Source: Cytobacillus oceanisediminis (GTDB lineage Bacteria; Bacillota; Bacilli; Bacillales; Cytobacillaceae). Taken from it: 64,000 nt of DNA. Position 1 is the stretch's first letter. Every line of letters starts with the position of its first letter. Positions 13,733-23,938 of the stretch are shown here, piece after piece. The notes under the pieces are model-generated. The model was given only the letters and a program-made list of their open reading frames with translations, ran no database searches and was not told the DNA's origin. The stretch covers positions 133,989 to 197,988 of the forward strand of contig NZ_SOEE01000008.1 of NCBI RefSeq assembly GCF_004366035.1, written 5' to 3'. The position numbers were made by a program, and so were the translations under genes.

Positions 13733-13981
13733 TCAGTTTTTTTCTGTAAGCGCTTCACTTAACGTAATGACATCAATATTCCCGAACTGCACTTCATCCC
13801 CATCAATTTCAACAACCGGGATCATGAGCCCATACTTCTCTGTCAGTTCACCGCTCCCGTCAATGTCTTTCTCAATTAAGTTAAAATCGTACTCTTTCTT
13901 TAATTCCATTATTACATCCTTGGCTTTATCACACAGCGGGCATCTGCTGCGTGTATAAAACACGACCTCTGGCTGTTTCAA
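13733..13981 (-). CDS. glutaredoxin-family thiol-disulfide protein
   Basis: 82-residue thioredoxin-fold protein of the DUF836 type. The redox motif CPLC lies at about residue 14 (VVFYTRSRCPLCDKAKDVI), followed by the cis-proline strand MIPVVEIDGDEVQFG. Substrate unknown. It starts 18 bases after rpoN and ends in front of the cggR promoter, so it is read with rpoN. Homologues occupy the same place upstream of cggR in other bacilli. Confidence 0.88.
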   Translation of the reverse strand: MKQPEVVFYTRSRCPLCDKAKDVIMELKKEYDFNLIEKDIDGSGELTEKYGLMIPVVEIDGDEVQFGNIDVITLSEALTEKN

Positions 13982-13998
13982 TCAGCAAATCTCCTTTG

Positions 13999-15330
13999 TC
14001 AGTCATACCTTTTCCGTTTAGATGATGATGGGATGCCCAGCTGATCCCGATATTTTGCAATCGTCCTTCTGCTGACAACCATCCCCTCTTCTTCCTTCAG
14101 CAGCTTCACAAGCTCCTGATCGGATAAAGGCTTTTGCTTATTTTCCTTTTCTATCATTTTACCAATAATCGTCTTGACCTGCTGTGAAGACGTATTTTCA
14201 TCGGATGTAGTTTTAATCGTGCTTGAGAAGAACGACCTGAGCTCATACGTCCCATATGGCGTTTGCGCATATTTTTCACGGACAGCACGGCTGACAGTTG
14301 ATTCATGAATATCGAGCTCATCTGATATTTCCTTCATGGTCATCGGCTTCAGATGTGAAGGTCCTTTTATAAAAAAGTCCTGCTGTTTTTCAACGATTTT
14401 AAGGGTCACATTCGCAAGAGTCTCTTTTCTCTGCTCTATGCTCCTCATGATCCATTGATAATCCTGCTGCTTTTCCTGAAGAAAGCGGCTGACATTCCGG
14501 TCTCCAGAGGCCGCAAACTTTTTATAATAACCTTCATTAAAACTGATTTTAGGAAGCACTTCATCAAAAACACTTACAGAAAAAGAGCTTCCATCCCACT
14601 GAATTATCACGTCCGGTGTTATATATGCGGATTTCTCACTTTGGAAGGATGAAGCCGGCCGTGGATTCAAGGTCTGCACGAGGTCGAATACCTCCTGAAT
14701 CTCTTTTAGCTCCACACCAAGCTGCCTGGCAATCTCTTTCCATTTCTTCTCCGCAAAAAAGGTAAAGTATTCATCTATAATGATTTCAGCCAGTTCATTT
14801 CTCTCTGGCAATCTCTTAATCTGCAGGGAAAGGCACTCCTGAAGATTCCTGGCGCCAACACCAGCAGGCTCGAGTTCCTGCAATTCTTCAAGCATCTGTT
14901 CCATATTTACAAGAGGCATCTGGAGAGCCTTGGCGGCTGTCTGTAAGTCTGCTCGCAAGTAACCGTTTTCATCAAGGCTCTCAATAAGATGCTCAATTAC
15001 TTTTTGTTCGTCCTTGTTTAATTTCAAATGAAGCTGCGACTTCAAATATTCATCCAGCATCATCGTCTTTCCGCAGCCAATCTGCTCAATCCAATTAATT
15101 TTATCTTTTTCGACTTTTATTCTTGTCGGTTTGACACGGTCATAACGTGGATCCATCGTCTGGACTTGACCGGACTCTACTTTTAAAAGGGGATTTTCAA
15201 GTGCCTTGCTTTCCAAAAAAGCAGAAAGCTCCTGTGTGCTGTATTGCAGAAGGGCAATCGCCTGCGTCAGCTCCTGTGTCATTGTTAATTTCATTGTCTG
15301 CTGCTGCCATAACCCAGCTTTCAAATTCAT
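13999..15330 (-). CDS. rpoN: RNA polymerase sigma-54 factor (SigL)
   Basis: 443-residue alternative sigma factor that recognises -24/-12 promoters and needs an AAA+ activator. Order: glutamine-rich region I (WQQQTMKLTMTQELTQAIALLQYS), an acidic linker, core-binding domain, the helix-turn-helix MKEISDELDIHESTVSRAVREKY, and the RpoN box SRRTIAKYRDQLGIPSS near the end. The frame opens 24 codons earlier; GGGGG ahead of the MNLKAG start decides it (the ATG one codon upstream is equally possible). Within this window its clients are the two -24/-12 promoters at 31202 and 33010. Confidence 0.96.
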   Translation of the reverse strand: MNLKAGLWQQQTMKLTMTQELTQAIALLQYSTQELSAFLESKALENPLLKVESGQVQTMDPRYDRVKPTRIKVEKDKINWIEQIGCGKTMMLDEYLKSQLHLKLNKDEQKVIEHLIESLDENGYLRADLQTAAKALQMPLVNMEQMLEELQELEPAGVGARNLQECLSLQIKRLPERNELAEIIIDEYFTFFAEKKWKEIARQLGVELKEIQEVFDLVQTLNPRPASSFQSEKSAYITPDVIIQWDGSSFSVSVFDEVLPKISFNEGYYKKFAASGDRNVSRFLQEKQQDYQWIMRSIEQRKETLANVTLKIVEKQQDFFIKGPSHLKPMTMKEISDELDIHESTVSRAVREKYAQTPYGTYELRSFFSSTIKTTSDENTSSQQVKTIIGKMIEKENKQKPLSDQELVKLLKEEEGMVVSRRTIAKYRDQLGIPSSSKRKRYD

Positions 15331-15485
15331 CATACATTCCCCCTGTCCCCATTTTACAATATTCCCGGTAAATGTTGTATGGAAATATCTTGGCAAATAC
15401 AATCACACCGGCACTTCTCCATCTTTCTGAATACTTCACAATATGCATGGAAGAGGGAAGAATATTCATTTTTCATGGTGAAAAC

Positions 15486-15637
15486 TGCGGATTTTAAGGA
15501 TTTTTTTGAAATTCAGGCTTAAATTTAGGAAGTTTTTTAGATTTATGTGCGGATAGATGAATTTTATTTGCGGATAAGGCCCATTTTCTTGCGGATAAAT
15601 TTTTTTATGTGCGCATAGCTGAATTTATTTACGGAAA
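15486..15637 (+). repeat. TGCGGATA repeat with 20-21 bp period
   Basis: TGCGGATA begins at 15548, 15569 and 15590, with variants TGCGCATA at 15610 and TACGGAAA at 15630; an outlier TGCGGATT at 15486 is 62 bases upstream, three periods away. Spacing is 21, 21, 20, 20. The stretch is AT-rich and noncoding, between rpoN and tRNA-Arg. Confidence 0.65.
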
Positions 15638-15640
15638 GCG

Positions 15641-15682
15641 AAAAAAGTAAAAACTCCCTGTCCAAATCAGACAAGGAGTTTT
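15641..15682 (-). terminator. tRNA-Arg terminator
   Basis: Minus strand stem AACTCCTTGTC / GACAGGGAGTT followed by TTTACTTTTTT. Confidence 0.85.
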
Positions 15683-15687
15683 GGCAG

Positions 15688-15759
15688 CGCCCTCGGCAGG
15701 AATCGAACCCACATCTTAAGAACCGGAATCTCACGTGCTATCCGTTGCACCACGAGGGC
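15688..15759 (-). tRNA. tRNA-Arg (anticodon CCG)
   Basis: Full cloverleaf on the minus strand: acceptor GCCCTCG / CGAGGGC, D arm GTGC-AACGGATA-GCAC, anticodon loop TTCCGGT giving CCG (reads CGG), T arm with GTTCGATTC. CCA is not encoded. A tRNA-Arg at the rpoN-clpP border is also found in B. subtilis. Confidence 0.95.
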
Positions 15760-15807
15760 AGTATTTTTATAGCTGGCTGACCAAGCGCTCAGCCGCTACG
15801 ATAACTA

Positions 15808-15836
15808 ATTATATGATATGTTTATTCACTTTGCAA
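15808..15836 (-). promoter_or_regulatory. sigma-A promoter for tRNA-Arg
   Basis: Minus strand: -35 TTGCAA (15836-15831), 17-base spacer, -10 TATAAT (15813-15808). A small hairpin GGCTGA / TCAGCC lies in the precursor leader. Confidence 0.75.
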
Positions 15837-15941
15837 GTCTCCTTTTAGTTTAAAAATTGGAACAATGGGTATCATGGAATGAGATAGCACAGCACAGAAA
15901 AAAAGTGTCGAACGAATCAGACACGATTTCCATGCGATTTG

Positions 15942-15971
15942 TTTGACCTTAATTGACCATCAGTGTATCAT
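15942..15971 (+). promoter_or_regulatory. clpP promoter with CtsR operator
   Basis: -35 TTGACC (15943-15948), 17-base spacer, -10 TATCAT (15966-15971). Read on the minus strand, 15958-15942 is GGTCAAT-TAA-GGTCAAA, the direct heptad repeat bound by CtsR, and it covers the -35 element. The 300-base gap between tRNA-Arg and clpP holds this and the tRNA promoter; I see nothing else in it. Confidence 0.85.
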
Positions 15972-16064
15972 GATAATACATAGGAGTTAAAGAATTTTCT
16001 TTACTTGGAAGAACATGCTTGATCATCTTGTGTGATGACCTTATCTTGAAGGAGGAATTGGAAA

Positions 16065-16670
16065 ATGAACCTAATCCCTACAGTTATTGAACAAACAAAC
16101 CGCGGGGAGCGCGCTTATGATATTTACTCCCGCCTTTTAAAAGACCGCATCATTATGCTGGGAAGCGCAATCGATGACAATGTGGCAAACTCAATTGTTG
16201 CCCAGCTTTTATTCCTTGAAGCTGAAAACCCTGAAAAAGATATATCCATTTACATTAATAGCCCAGGCGGAAGCATTACGGCTGGTATGGCTATTTATGA
16301 TACGATGCAATTCATCAAGCCAAAGGTACAAACCATCTGTATCGGAATGGCAGCATCCATGGGTGCTTTTCTTCTTGCTGCTGGTGAGAAAGGCAAGCGT
16401 TTTGCCCTTCCAAACAGTGAAGTCATGATTCATCAGCCGCTAGGCGGAGCCCAGGGACAGGCGACTGAAATCGAAATCGCTGCAAAGCGCATTCTTTTCC
16501 TTCGCGAAAAACTAAACACAATTCTTTCAGAGCGCACTGGACAGCCGCTTGAAGTCATTGCGAAAGACACTGACCGCGATAACTTTATGACAGCTGAGAG
16601 AGCTCTTGAATACGGTTTGGTTGACCAAATCATTACAAGAAACTCTTTGGATGAGAAGAAAGACAAATAA
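16065..16670 (+). CDS. clpP: ATP-dependent Clp protease proteolytic subunit
   Basis: 201-residue serine protease that forms the two-ring barrel fed by ClpX, ClpC or ClpE. The catalytic triad is complete: Ser98 (GMAASMG), His123 (MIHQPLGG), Asp172 (DTDRDN). GSAIDD and the oxyanion loop SPGGS are present. AAGGAGG precedes the ATG. A CtsR operator over its promoter means heat and protein-damage induction. ClpXP is the protease expected to destroy proteins carrying the LAA tag encoded by ssrA at 458-817. Confidence 0.98.
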   Translation: MNLIPTVIEQTNRGERAYDIYSRLLKDRIIMLGSAIDDNVANSIVAQLLFLEAENPEKDISIYINSPGGSITAGMAIYDTMQFIKPKVQTICIGMAASMGAFLLAAGEKGKRFALPNSEVMIHQPLGGAQGQATEIEIAAKRILFLREKLNTILSERTGQPLEVIAKDTDRDNFMTAERALEYGLVDQIITRNSLDEKKDK

Positions 16671-16681
16671 AAAGAATAAAA

Positions 16682-16714
16682 AAACAACTCGCATCTTCCC
16701 GATGCGAGTTGTTT
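16682..16714. terminator. bidirectional terminator between clpP and crh
   Basis: Perfect 14-pair stem AAACAACTCGCATC / GATGCGAGTTGTTT with loop TTCCC, with T runs on both sides. It serves the two convergent genes. Confidence 0.9.
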
Positions 16715-16971
16715 TAGTTTTCCTTTTGAATATAGTTCGCAAGTGCCTCAAGAGCTTCGTTTTCGTCGTTCCCTTCGGCCTTGAGGGTAATGACTGATCC
16801 TGAGCTTACAGCCAGGCTCATCAGCCCCATTATGCTTTTGGCATTTACCTTCTTACCGTCCTTCTCCAGAAATATATCGGATGAGAACCGATTGGCCTCC
16901 TGTACGAACAATGCAGCCGGACGTGCCTGTAATCCTGTTTTCAGCTTAACCTCAACCTGTTTTTCCGCCAT
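16714..16971 (-). CDS. crh: Crh, catabolite-repression HPr-like protein
   Basis: 85-residue HPr fold. The PTS phosphorylation site His15 of true HPr is replaced by Gln15 (TGLQARPAALF), while the regulatory Ser46 is kept (VNAKSIMGLMSL). That combination defines Crh: it cannot carry phosphate in the PTS but, once phosphorylated on Ser46 by HprK, acts as corepressor of CcpA. HprK is encoded at 45051. It is the last gene of the whiA-yvcK-rapZ unit here, 29 bases after whiA. Confidence 0.96.
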   Translation of the reverse strand: MAEKQVEVKLKTGLQARPAALFVQEANRFSSDIFLEKDGKKVNAKSIMGLMSLAVSSGSVITLKAEGNDENEALEALANYIQKEN

Positions 16972-17000
16972 TGTTTATCTCCTCCCTGCTGATCCCTCTG

Positions 17001-17951
17001 TCAGTGAGCATCTATAGTGTCGCCCACCCGGAGTTTCTCAGCGATTTCATCTATTTTTCTTAATCTGTGATTAATACCCGATTTACTGATATTCCCGCCT
17101 GAGACCATTTCCCCAAGCTCTTTTAAAGTGACATCCTGGTAAGCTACACGCAATTCAGCAATTTCCCGCAGTTTGTCAGGCAGAACCTGAAGTCCGACAG
17201 TTTGATCGATGAACCGGATATTTTCCACCTGGCGCAGGGCAGCTCCGATTGTTTTGTTTAAGTTCGCTGTTTCACAATTTACGAGTCGATTGACCGAGTT
17301 TCGCATATCGCGGACAATCCGGATATCTTCAAATCGGAGCAGAGCTGCGTGTGCACCAATAATATTTAGGAACTCCGTTATTTTTTCGGCTTCCTTTAAA
17401 TACGTGATATAGCCTTTTTTCCGTTCAAGCGTTTTGCTGTTCAGCCCGAACGTATTCATCAGTTCACACAGGGAGTCATTATGCTCCTTGTAAAGTGAAA
17501 ATATCTCCAGATGATAGGAGGAGGTCTCCGGATTATTTACCGATCCCCCGGCAAGGAATGCACCGCGCAGATAAGAACGCTTACAGCATTTCTTTTTAAT
17601 GAGCTCCTTGGAAATATCGTGTGTAAATACGAATCCCTCACTTAGAATTTTCAGATCATCCAGAATCATGCTGGCCTGTTCCGTTAGCCTGACAATATAA
17701 ACATTGTTCTTTTTCAGCCGCATTTTTTTCCGGACCAGGAGCTCGACCTGAACGTTGTAATTCCTTTTAATCAGAGTGTAAATCCTTCTTGCAATTGCTG
17801 CATTCTCCGTCTGAATATCCACAATCAATTTCCGGCTGGAAAAAGAAAGTGAACCATTCATCCTGATCAAGGCGGACAATTCCGCTTTGCCGCAGCAGTC
17901 TTTTATTTCCAGGTTCGTCAATTCTTTTTTCGTTTCCGAAGCGAAAGACAT
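17001..17951 (-). CDS. whiA: WhiA-family DNA-binding protein
   Basis: 316 residues, the family length, starting [11 protein letters not shown] after GGGGGTGAAGGG; a 20-codon upstream extension is rejected. N-terminal region is a degenerate LAGLIDADG homing-endonuclease fold (about 10-210, with [15 protein letters not shown]), followed by a C-terminal helix-turn-helix ([27 protein letters not shown]). In Streptomyces it drives sporulation division genes; in Bacillus it affects division and chromosome segregation. It sits between yvcK and crh as in B. subtilis. Confidence 0.96.
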   Translation of the reverse strand: MSFASETKKELTNLEIKDCCGKAELSALIRMNGSLSFSSRKLIVDIQTENAAIARRIYTLIKRNYNVQVELLVRKKMRLKKNNVYIVRLTEQASMILDDLKILSEGFVFTHDISKELIKKKCCKRSYLRGAFLAGGSVNNPETSSYHLEIFSLYKEHNDSLCELMNTFGLNSKTLERKKGYITYLKEAEKITEFLNIIGAHAALLRFEDIRIVRDMRNSVNRLVNCETANLNKTIGAALRQVENIRFIDQTVGLQVLPDKLREIAELRVAYQDVTLKELGEMVSGGNISKSGINHRLRKIDEIAEKLRVGDTIDAH

Positions 17952-18069
17952 CCCTTCACCCCCTATCCGCAAAAGCGCTAAGCCAGTAGCATATAAAAAG
18001 ATATTCTTCACTAAGCAAACGTATGCACAGTTTATTTTTTACCGGCAAAAGCCCTTTCACACCTGTATA

Positions 18070-19047
18070 TTACGCGTTAAAACGCCTATTGGTTTCATGT
18101 AAAAGTAAATTATATAGCATTTGGGCAACTTCTTTTGTATCATGGCGAATGATCCCGCCTTCGTGGCTGACAATTTCACCGTGTATAATTTCAAGGCCCA
18201 GTTCCGTAAGAGCGCCTGTATCATATACAACAGGCTTCGCCATTTCCTCGCTGTACCGCTCCTGAATATGGGCAGGAATTTCCTCATTGTTTACCAGAAT
18301 GGTATTGATAAAAGCACAGTCCATATGATCATACAGTGCTTTTACATGATTACTTGCCGTATAATCGAGCGTCTCTCCTGCCTGAGTCATTAAATTGCAT
18401 ATATACACCTTTTTCGCTTTAGAATGACAGACTTCACGTCCCAGTCTAGGGACAAGCAGGTTTGGAAGAATACTGGTATATAAGCTTCCTGGCCCTATGA
18501 TGATCATATCAGCCTGTCTGATTGCCTGCAGTGATTCTGGCAGGGCTTTAATATTTTTAGGCGTTAAAAATACCCGTTTAATTTTTTTGCCGGAATAAGG
18601 AATCTTTGATTCTCCCGATACTATGGTCCCGTCTTCCATTTCGGCATGAAGGACCACACTCTGGTTGGCAGCCGGCAATACCTTTCCCCTTACGTTTAAC
18701 ACCTTGCTCATCTCCTGAATTGCATGAACAAAGTTTCCTGTAATCGAGGTCATGGCCGCCAGAATTAAATTGCCAAGCGAATGCCCGGATAACTCATTGG
18801 ATGTCGCAAAGCGGTGCTGGAACATCTCCTCAATAAGCGGCTCCACGTCAGAAAGAGCTGCCAGCACATTTCGGATGTCACCGGGCGGCGGGATATGAAG
18901 ATCATTTCTCAATCTTCCTGAACTGCCGCCATCATCGGCAACTGTCACAATGGCAGTAATATCAACAGGGTATTGTTTCAATCCCCTTAAGAGGACAGGA
19001 AGCCCTGTTCCTCCACCGATGATGACGATTCTTGGCTGTCGGTTCAT
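18070..19047 (-). CDS. yvcK: YvcK/GluP-family gluconeogenesis and cell-shape factor
   Basis: 325-residue protein of the CofD-like fold that binds UDP-GlcNAc in B. subtilis and is needed for growth and normal shape on gluconeogenic carbon. Seen: [20 protein letters not shown] at the start, [39 protein letters not shown] and [10 protein letters not shown]. Start overlaps the end of rapZ (ATGA type), so the two are translationally coupled. Length is typical. Confidence 0.96.
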   Translation of the reverse strand: MNRQPRIVIIGGGTGLPVLLRGLKQYPVDITAIVTVADDGGSSGRLRNDLHIPPPGDIRNVLAALSDVEPLIEEMFQHRFATSNELSGHSLGNLILAAMTSITGNFVHAIQEMSKVLNVRGKVLPAANQSVVLHAEMEDGTIVSGESKIPYSGKKIKRVFLTPKNIKALPESLQAIRQADMIIIGPGSLYTSILPNLLVPRLGREVCHSKAKKVYICNLMTQAGETLDYTASNHVKALYDHMDCAFINTILVNNEEIPAHIQERYSEEMAKPVVYDTGALTELGLEIIHGEIVSHEGGIIRHDTKEVAQMLYNLLLHETNRRFNA

Positions 19048-19937
19048 TTGATGTTTTCCTTTCTCCTCTCGATGTCACGGTGCGTGATTGCCGTATGGTA
19101 ATCCTTGCTGAAGTGGTCAGCAATATATTCTGTCAGCGCCACCGAGCGATGCTGGCCTCCCGTACAGCCGATTGCAACGACCAATTGAGCTTTCCCTTCC
19201 CGTTTATAATGCGGAAGCATGAAGCTCAGCAGCTCCGTAACCTTTTCGAGAAATTTACTTGTTTCGGTCCATTTCAGCACATAGCTGGATACCTCTTCAT
19301 CTAATCCTGTCTTCGGCCTCATATGCTCAATATAATGCGGATTCGGAAGGAACCGGACATCGAATACCAGGTCGGCATCAATTGGAATTCCATGCTTAAA
19401 GCCAAAAGACATGACATTAACCGTAAATATAGTTTTTCTATTCAATGAGAATTCCGTTAGAATTTTCTCGCGCAATTCCCTTGGTTTCATTTGTGATGTG
19501 TTATAAATAAGCTGGGCCCTGCCTTTTAATTCTTCAAGCAGCTCCCGTTCAAGCTTTATGCCTTCAAGAGGCAATCCTGATGGTGCAAGGGGATGGAATC
19601 GTCTTGTTTCTTTATATCTTCTGACGAGTGTCGAATCATCTGCATCAAGATATAAAATTTGCGGGGTGACCCAGGATGTCTCGGATAATTCATCCAGCGC
19701 TTTAAATAAGTGGTCAAAAAATTCACGGCCGCGTAAATCCATCACCAATGCCACCTTATTCATTTTATTCCCTGATTCCTTCATAAGTTCAAGGAATTTC
19801 GGCAGCAGAGTCGGCGGCAAGTTATCTACACAGAAGAAGCCAAGATCTTCAAAGCTTTGGATTGCTACTGTTTTCCCTGCCCCTGACATCCCCGTAATAA
19901 TCACCATTTGAGTATCATTAACTGCACCCGTACTCAT
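19044..19937 (-). CDS. rapZ: RapZ/YvcJ nucleotide-binding protein
   Basis: 297-residue P-loop protein. Walker A GMSGAGKT lies near residue 15, [12 protein letters not shown] follows, and the C-terminal half contains [16 protein letters not shown] and [11 protein letters not shown]. In E. coli RapZ is an RNA-binding adaptor controlling glmS through small RNAs; in B. subtilis YvcJ hydrolyses GTP and affects competence, so the role here is not certain. Twenty-eight bases after the nudix gene and overlapping yvcK. Confidence 0.94.
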   Translation of the reverse strand: MSTGAVNDTQMVIITGMSGAGKTVAIQSFEDLGFFCVDNLPPTLLPKFLELMKESGNKMNKVALVMDLRGREFFDHLFKALDELSETSWVTPQILYLDADDSTLVRRYKETRRFHPLAPSGLPLEGIKLERELLEELKGRAQLIYNTSQMKPRELREKILTEFSLNRKTIFTVNVMSFGFKHGIPIDADLVFDVRFLPNPHYIEHMRPKTGLDEEVSSYVLKWTETSKFLEKVTELLSFMLPHYKREGKAQLVVAIGCTGGQHRSVALTEYIADHFSKDYHTAITHRDIERRKENIK

Positions 19938-19965
19938 TCATAATTTCCCCCTGTATCTGTCAAAT

Positions 19966-20427
19966 TCAGCTTGGATCCAGCCTGTAACTAAGCAGTTCAA
20001 AATCAGGCGTATACGTAAACGTTCCATAAATCATGCCCTGTCCATGAATCATATACTCCAAAATATGTGAATCTCCGGCAGCCATCGGCAGATTCTTAAT
20101 CTCTGAAAACGGATGCCAGCGAAGCTTGCCTTCCTCTGATTCATCCAGGTTCAGCCCATCAGAAGCTGTAGCAAGGAAAGTAAACATCATCCACTCCTGT
20201 ACAACCTTATCGCCATCCTTCATGATGAACGTGAAAATGCCTTTAATATTCGGATTGCGCAGATAAATGCCTGTTTCTTCCCTGAACTCACGGATGCACG
20301 AGTCCCTCACTGATTCACCCGGCTCCATCTTTCCGCCCGGAGCCACCCACCAGCCTCTTCTCGGCTTCTGTAAAAGCAATACTTTATCGTCTTTCAGTAA
20401 CACACAGTTCGTGACTCGCTGCAACAC
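19966..20427 (-). CDS. yvcI: NUDIX hydrolase (YvcI type, 8-oxo-dGTP diphosphatase family)
   Basis: 153 residues with the NUDIX box GGKMEPGESVRDSCIREFREETGI near residues 31-54, including the metal-binding REEtG glutamates. The preceding RRGWWVAPGG strand is typical of MutT-like members. Substrate is unproven. Start is GTG at 20427 after GAGGTGAAAT; no ATG is in range. First gene of a unit with rapZ, yvcK, whiA and crh. Confidence 0.9.
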   Translation of the reverse strand: MLQRVTNCVLLKDDKVLLLQKPRRGWWVAPGGKMEPGESVRDSCIREFREETGIYLRNPNIKGIFTFIMKDGDKVVQEWMMFTFLATASDGLNLDESEEGKLRWHPFSEIKNLPMAAGDSHILEYMIHGQGMIYGTFTYTPDFELLSYRLDPS

Positions 20428-20522
20428 ATTTCACCTCGAATTTTCCGAAATCATACCGCTGCCGCCTTTTCATGAAATCGCTTAAAGTAAGGGCTGGCTA
20501 ACGTTCTTTTCTTATTCATTTC

Positions 20523-20551
20523 ATTATACTATTTTTGTCTTAGAGCCACAA
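20523..20551 (-). promoter_or_regulatory. sigma-A promoter of the yvcI-rapZ-yvcK-whiA-crh unit
   Basis: Minus strand: -35 TTGTGG (20551-20546), 17-base spacer, -10 TATAAT (20528-20523). Confidence 0.65.
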
Positions 20552-20596
20552 TGAATACAGGTTTCCAAAAAACATTCTTCAAAACATACTGTTACG

Positions 20597-20627
20597 CAAA
20601 AAAAGAGCACAGGCATGTGCCTGTGCT
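20597..20627 (-). terminator. terminator downstream of trxB
   Basis: Minus strand perfect stem AGCACAGGCA / TGCCTGTGCT followed by CTTTTTTTG. The 445-base gap between yvcI and trxB holds this, a second hairpin, a repeat element and the yvcI promoter. Confidence 0.85.
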
Positions 20628-20767
20628 TTAAAAGGATTATATCTTTAAAAGGGGGTCAATTTCTATTCCTATATTACCCGAAATTTATTTCATGAAGGTT
20701 ACAGGAGAATTAAAACCGCATGACTTTTTGTAAATCTTTTCAACCAGTGGCTATTTTTTCTAAGAAA

Positions 20768-20827
20768 CAAAAGCAGAAGCGCCTTGCCCACCCCCGACAC
20801 CTCGAGGGGGCAGGCGCTGAGCTGGAC
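20768..20827 (+). repeat. short member of the GCGGAAGCGCCTT intergenic repeat family, hairpin-forming
   Basis: Starts AAAAGCAGAAGCGCCTTG and ends GGCGCTGAGCTGGAC. Internally AGCGCCT pairs with AGGCGCT and CCCCCG with CGAGGGGG, so the whole element folds into one long hairpin. Confidence 0.55.
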
Positions 20828-20865
20828 GTAAATAAAAGGCATACAGCCCATAGGACCATATGCCT
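20828..20865 (-). terminator. trxB terminator
   Basis: Minus strand stem AGGCATA / TATGCCT with a 15-base loop followed by TTTTATTT, immediately after trxB. Confidence 0.65.
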
Positions 20866-20872
20866 GCTAACA

Positions 20873-21829
<957 letters not shown>

Positions 21830-21952
21830 TCACTCCTTCAGTAATCAGAAATCCTGTATTTTAAATAAAATACTCTATAAATACGCATATTATAGTATGA
21901 CCTTCTTACTGTTATCCTATAAAATTGGCGCGTGTTTCGTCCAAACATCTGC

Positions 21953-23452
21953 TCACTGAAGGCGGTCGTTCACCGATTTTACATATTTGCCCATCGTCGA
22001 AGCGGAAATGCCGTATCTCCCTGCAATTTTTGATTGGGAAACCTTTTCGTTTCGAAGCTTATGCCAGACATACTCAATGGCTGCAGCCCAGGCCTTATTG
22101 TTTTTTATATTCTGGCGGTTATTTGTCAATTCAGCAAAAATGGTAAACCACATTAAATATAGGCCGGCCTCCACTGTGCCGATCGGATGGTAGTTTTCAT
22201 AAAACAGTTCAGCTGTCTCATGCGCAGCCTGAACCTGTGCAGGCACTTTCCGGTCTGTTTTCACAAAAGAAAGGTATTCCTTCTCCATAGCAGAAAACTT
22301 ATTGTTTCGTACAATTGCTTCAGAGATCAAAATTTCATCTCTTCTGCTGGATACTGACGTAAGGAAAAGGCCGAATAGCCGCTCCTCGATATAGTCGCTT
22401 TCCAGCTTTTTTAGAATGGAAGAATAATGATCTTCAAAGCCGCTGCTGGTCACTTTTTCATCGTTCCAGGGCTCAAAGCCTTCTTTTTCCGGATTAATCT
22501 CGATGGCTTTCTTCCAAGCTGTTTTCGCCATCTCTTCACGGCCGGTGAAATATGCGGAATAGGATAGCCAGTAATAAAACGGCCCGTCCCCTTCAAAGCC
22601 TTTCTTTTGAAGCTTGCGAAGCCATGCGAAGGCAGCCTCATACTCGCCGGTCAAGGCAAAGGTGGCACCAAGCTTGAACTGATGTTCAATTGAAAGCGGC
22701 TTAATTTTTTTCAGGGCCTCTTTCAACAAGCGCACATGCCTGAAATCCCGCTCGTAAAAAGCAAAGACAAGCTTGTTGCACAGAGCGTGGAGATTACCCG
22801 GATTTTCTTCCAGCACCTTCTCTAAAATATCTGCTGCCTTTTGAACTTCTCCAAGGTAAAAATACGCCAGGGCCAAATTGTTGTATGCGGACCAATACTC
22901 CGGATACTCATCAATAACAGAGTTCAGGATCTCAACCGCTTTTGGAAAATGACCGGACTCCAGCAATTCCCGTGCGTGTTCCTGCTTCGTAATCAGGTCA
23001 TCCTGCTCGTAGAGCTCCTCATCCAAATCTTCCGCTTCAAGCGTCAGAAGTTCCAGCAGATCCTCTGTATCTTCCGTAAACTCTCCGTCCCGATCCAAAT
23101 CCAGATACGTGTTTGCATGCGTGTAAGCATCCTTGAAAAGACCCATATGAGCATAGTTGTTGGCAAGGAAATAATGGCATTCCACCATATCCTCATCAAG
23201 CTCTTCCAATATCATATGAAGCAGCTGATTCGACTCCTGATACTCACCCATTTCTGAATGAACAATCGCAAGCTGGCAGATAATCATCGGTTCACCCGGC
23301 TCAAGCTGCATCGCCCGCATTAAATATTTCTTTGCTTTATGAAAATCCCTGCGGTGGTACGCCTTAACCCCTTTGGAAAAGTAGTACTCACCATTCGGGA
23401 TAAATGACAGTAATTTTCCCTTTTGGTGTCTAGCTTTAGAGTCTTTACTCAT
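21953..23452 (-). CDS. yvcD: TPR-repeat protein (YvcD-like)
   Basis: 499 residues composed largely of tetratricopeptide repeats (for example GVKAYHRRDFHKAKKYLMRAMQLEP, LARELLESGHFPKAVEILNSVIDEYPEYWSAYNNLALAYFYLGE, NPGNLHALCNK), a scaffold fold for protein binding. The C-terminal 90 residues end in a helix-turn-helix-like stretch (SQSKIAGRYGISASTMGKYVKSV). Partner and role are unknown. GGAGGATTTC fixes the ATG at 23452. No signal peptide or membrane segment. Confidence 0.88.
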   Translation of the reverse strand: MSKDSKARHQKGKLLSFIPNGEYYFSKGVKAYHRRDFHKAKKYLMRAMQLEPGEPMIICQLAIVHSEMGEYQESNQLLHMILEELDEDMVECHYFLANNYAHMGLFKDAYTHANTYLDLDRDGEFTEDTEDLLELLTLEAEDLDEELYEQDDLITKQEHARELLESGHFPKAVEILNSVIDEYPEYWSAYNNLALAYFYLGEVQKAADILEKVLEENPGNLHALCNKLVFAFYERDFRHVRLLKEALKKIKPLSIEHQFKLGATFALTGEYEAAFAWLRKLQKKGFEGDGPFYYWLSYSAYFTGREEMAKTAWKKAIEINPEKEGFEPWNDEKVTSSGFEDHYSSILKKLESDYIEERLFGLFLTSVSSRRDEILISEAIVRNNKFSAMEKEYLSFVKTDRKVPAQVQAAHETAELFYENYHPIGTVEAGLYLMWFTIFAELTNNRQNIKNNKAWAAAIEYVWHKLRNEKVSQSKIAGRYGISASTMGKYVKSVNDRLQ

Positions 23453-23796
23453 GAAATCCTCCATAAATGTTAGTAACTAAAGTAGTATATCACACGAACA
23501 AGCCTGTGGAGAAGGGAAGAAATGACAATACTATTTCCCATCGGAATTTTTTATTGGAAATCTTATCGCGATTATGTTTTAAAGGGCTGCTGCGGTGATT
23601 TAATAGTGGAGTTAAATTCGGAGATTAACTGGTAGTTTCGAGGCGGGTGATAGCAGCGGACTTTGTTGGTGCCGGTGTGGGGGAGGCTGAGGAATCTAAT
23701 AATCTTCTGGATATATGAGGAGATTTTAGTTGAAAGAACTTCCAAAAATCCTTATTTGTAATCAAAATCTGTAAGTAGGTTTAGGATCCAGCTTAT
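23453..23796. other. noncoding stretch without recognised content
   Basis: Between the yvcD-like gene and the terminator of the amino-acid catabolic operon. A weak -10-like TATACT for yvcD lies at 23484-23489 on the minus strand. The segment around 23640-23725 is richer in G than its surroundings and can be read as a short open stretch (RVIAADFVGAGVGEAEES), perhaps a gene remnant, but I recognise no family. Confidence 0.4.
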
Positions 23797-23877
23797 GAAA
23801 ATAAAAGTGGTGACAGCCTGCAGTACTGGCTGCTTCCTAAATTGGGCTCCAGTAGTTGGTGATGAGGCTGCCACCAC
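23797..23877 (-). terminator. large terminator hairpin of the 31161-23939 operon
   Basis: Minus strand outer stem GTGGTGGCAGCC / GGCTGTCACCAC (one G-U pair), an inner imperfect stem around CCAGTA, then TTTTATTTTC. Confidence 0.8.
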
Positions 23878-23938
23878 ATGCAAAAAGGATTTTAGAATTA
23901 AAAGCGGGAAATGTTCTCCGTTTCCGGCTACATTTCTC

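Noticed and set aside
13741-13757. cre-like TGTAAGCGCTTCACTT inside the glutaredoxin gene
   Set aside because: Mismatches at the conserved right side and no promoter at that position.
15486-15637. Phased repeats considered as a CRISPR array
   Set aside because: Units are only about 8 bases with 12-13 base gaps, degenerate and without cas genes.
23640-23725. Possible gene fragment in the gap before the amino-acid transporter
   Set aside because: Only about 25 codons without recognisable family or ribosome site.
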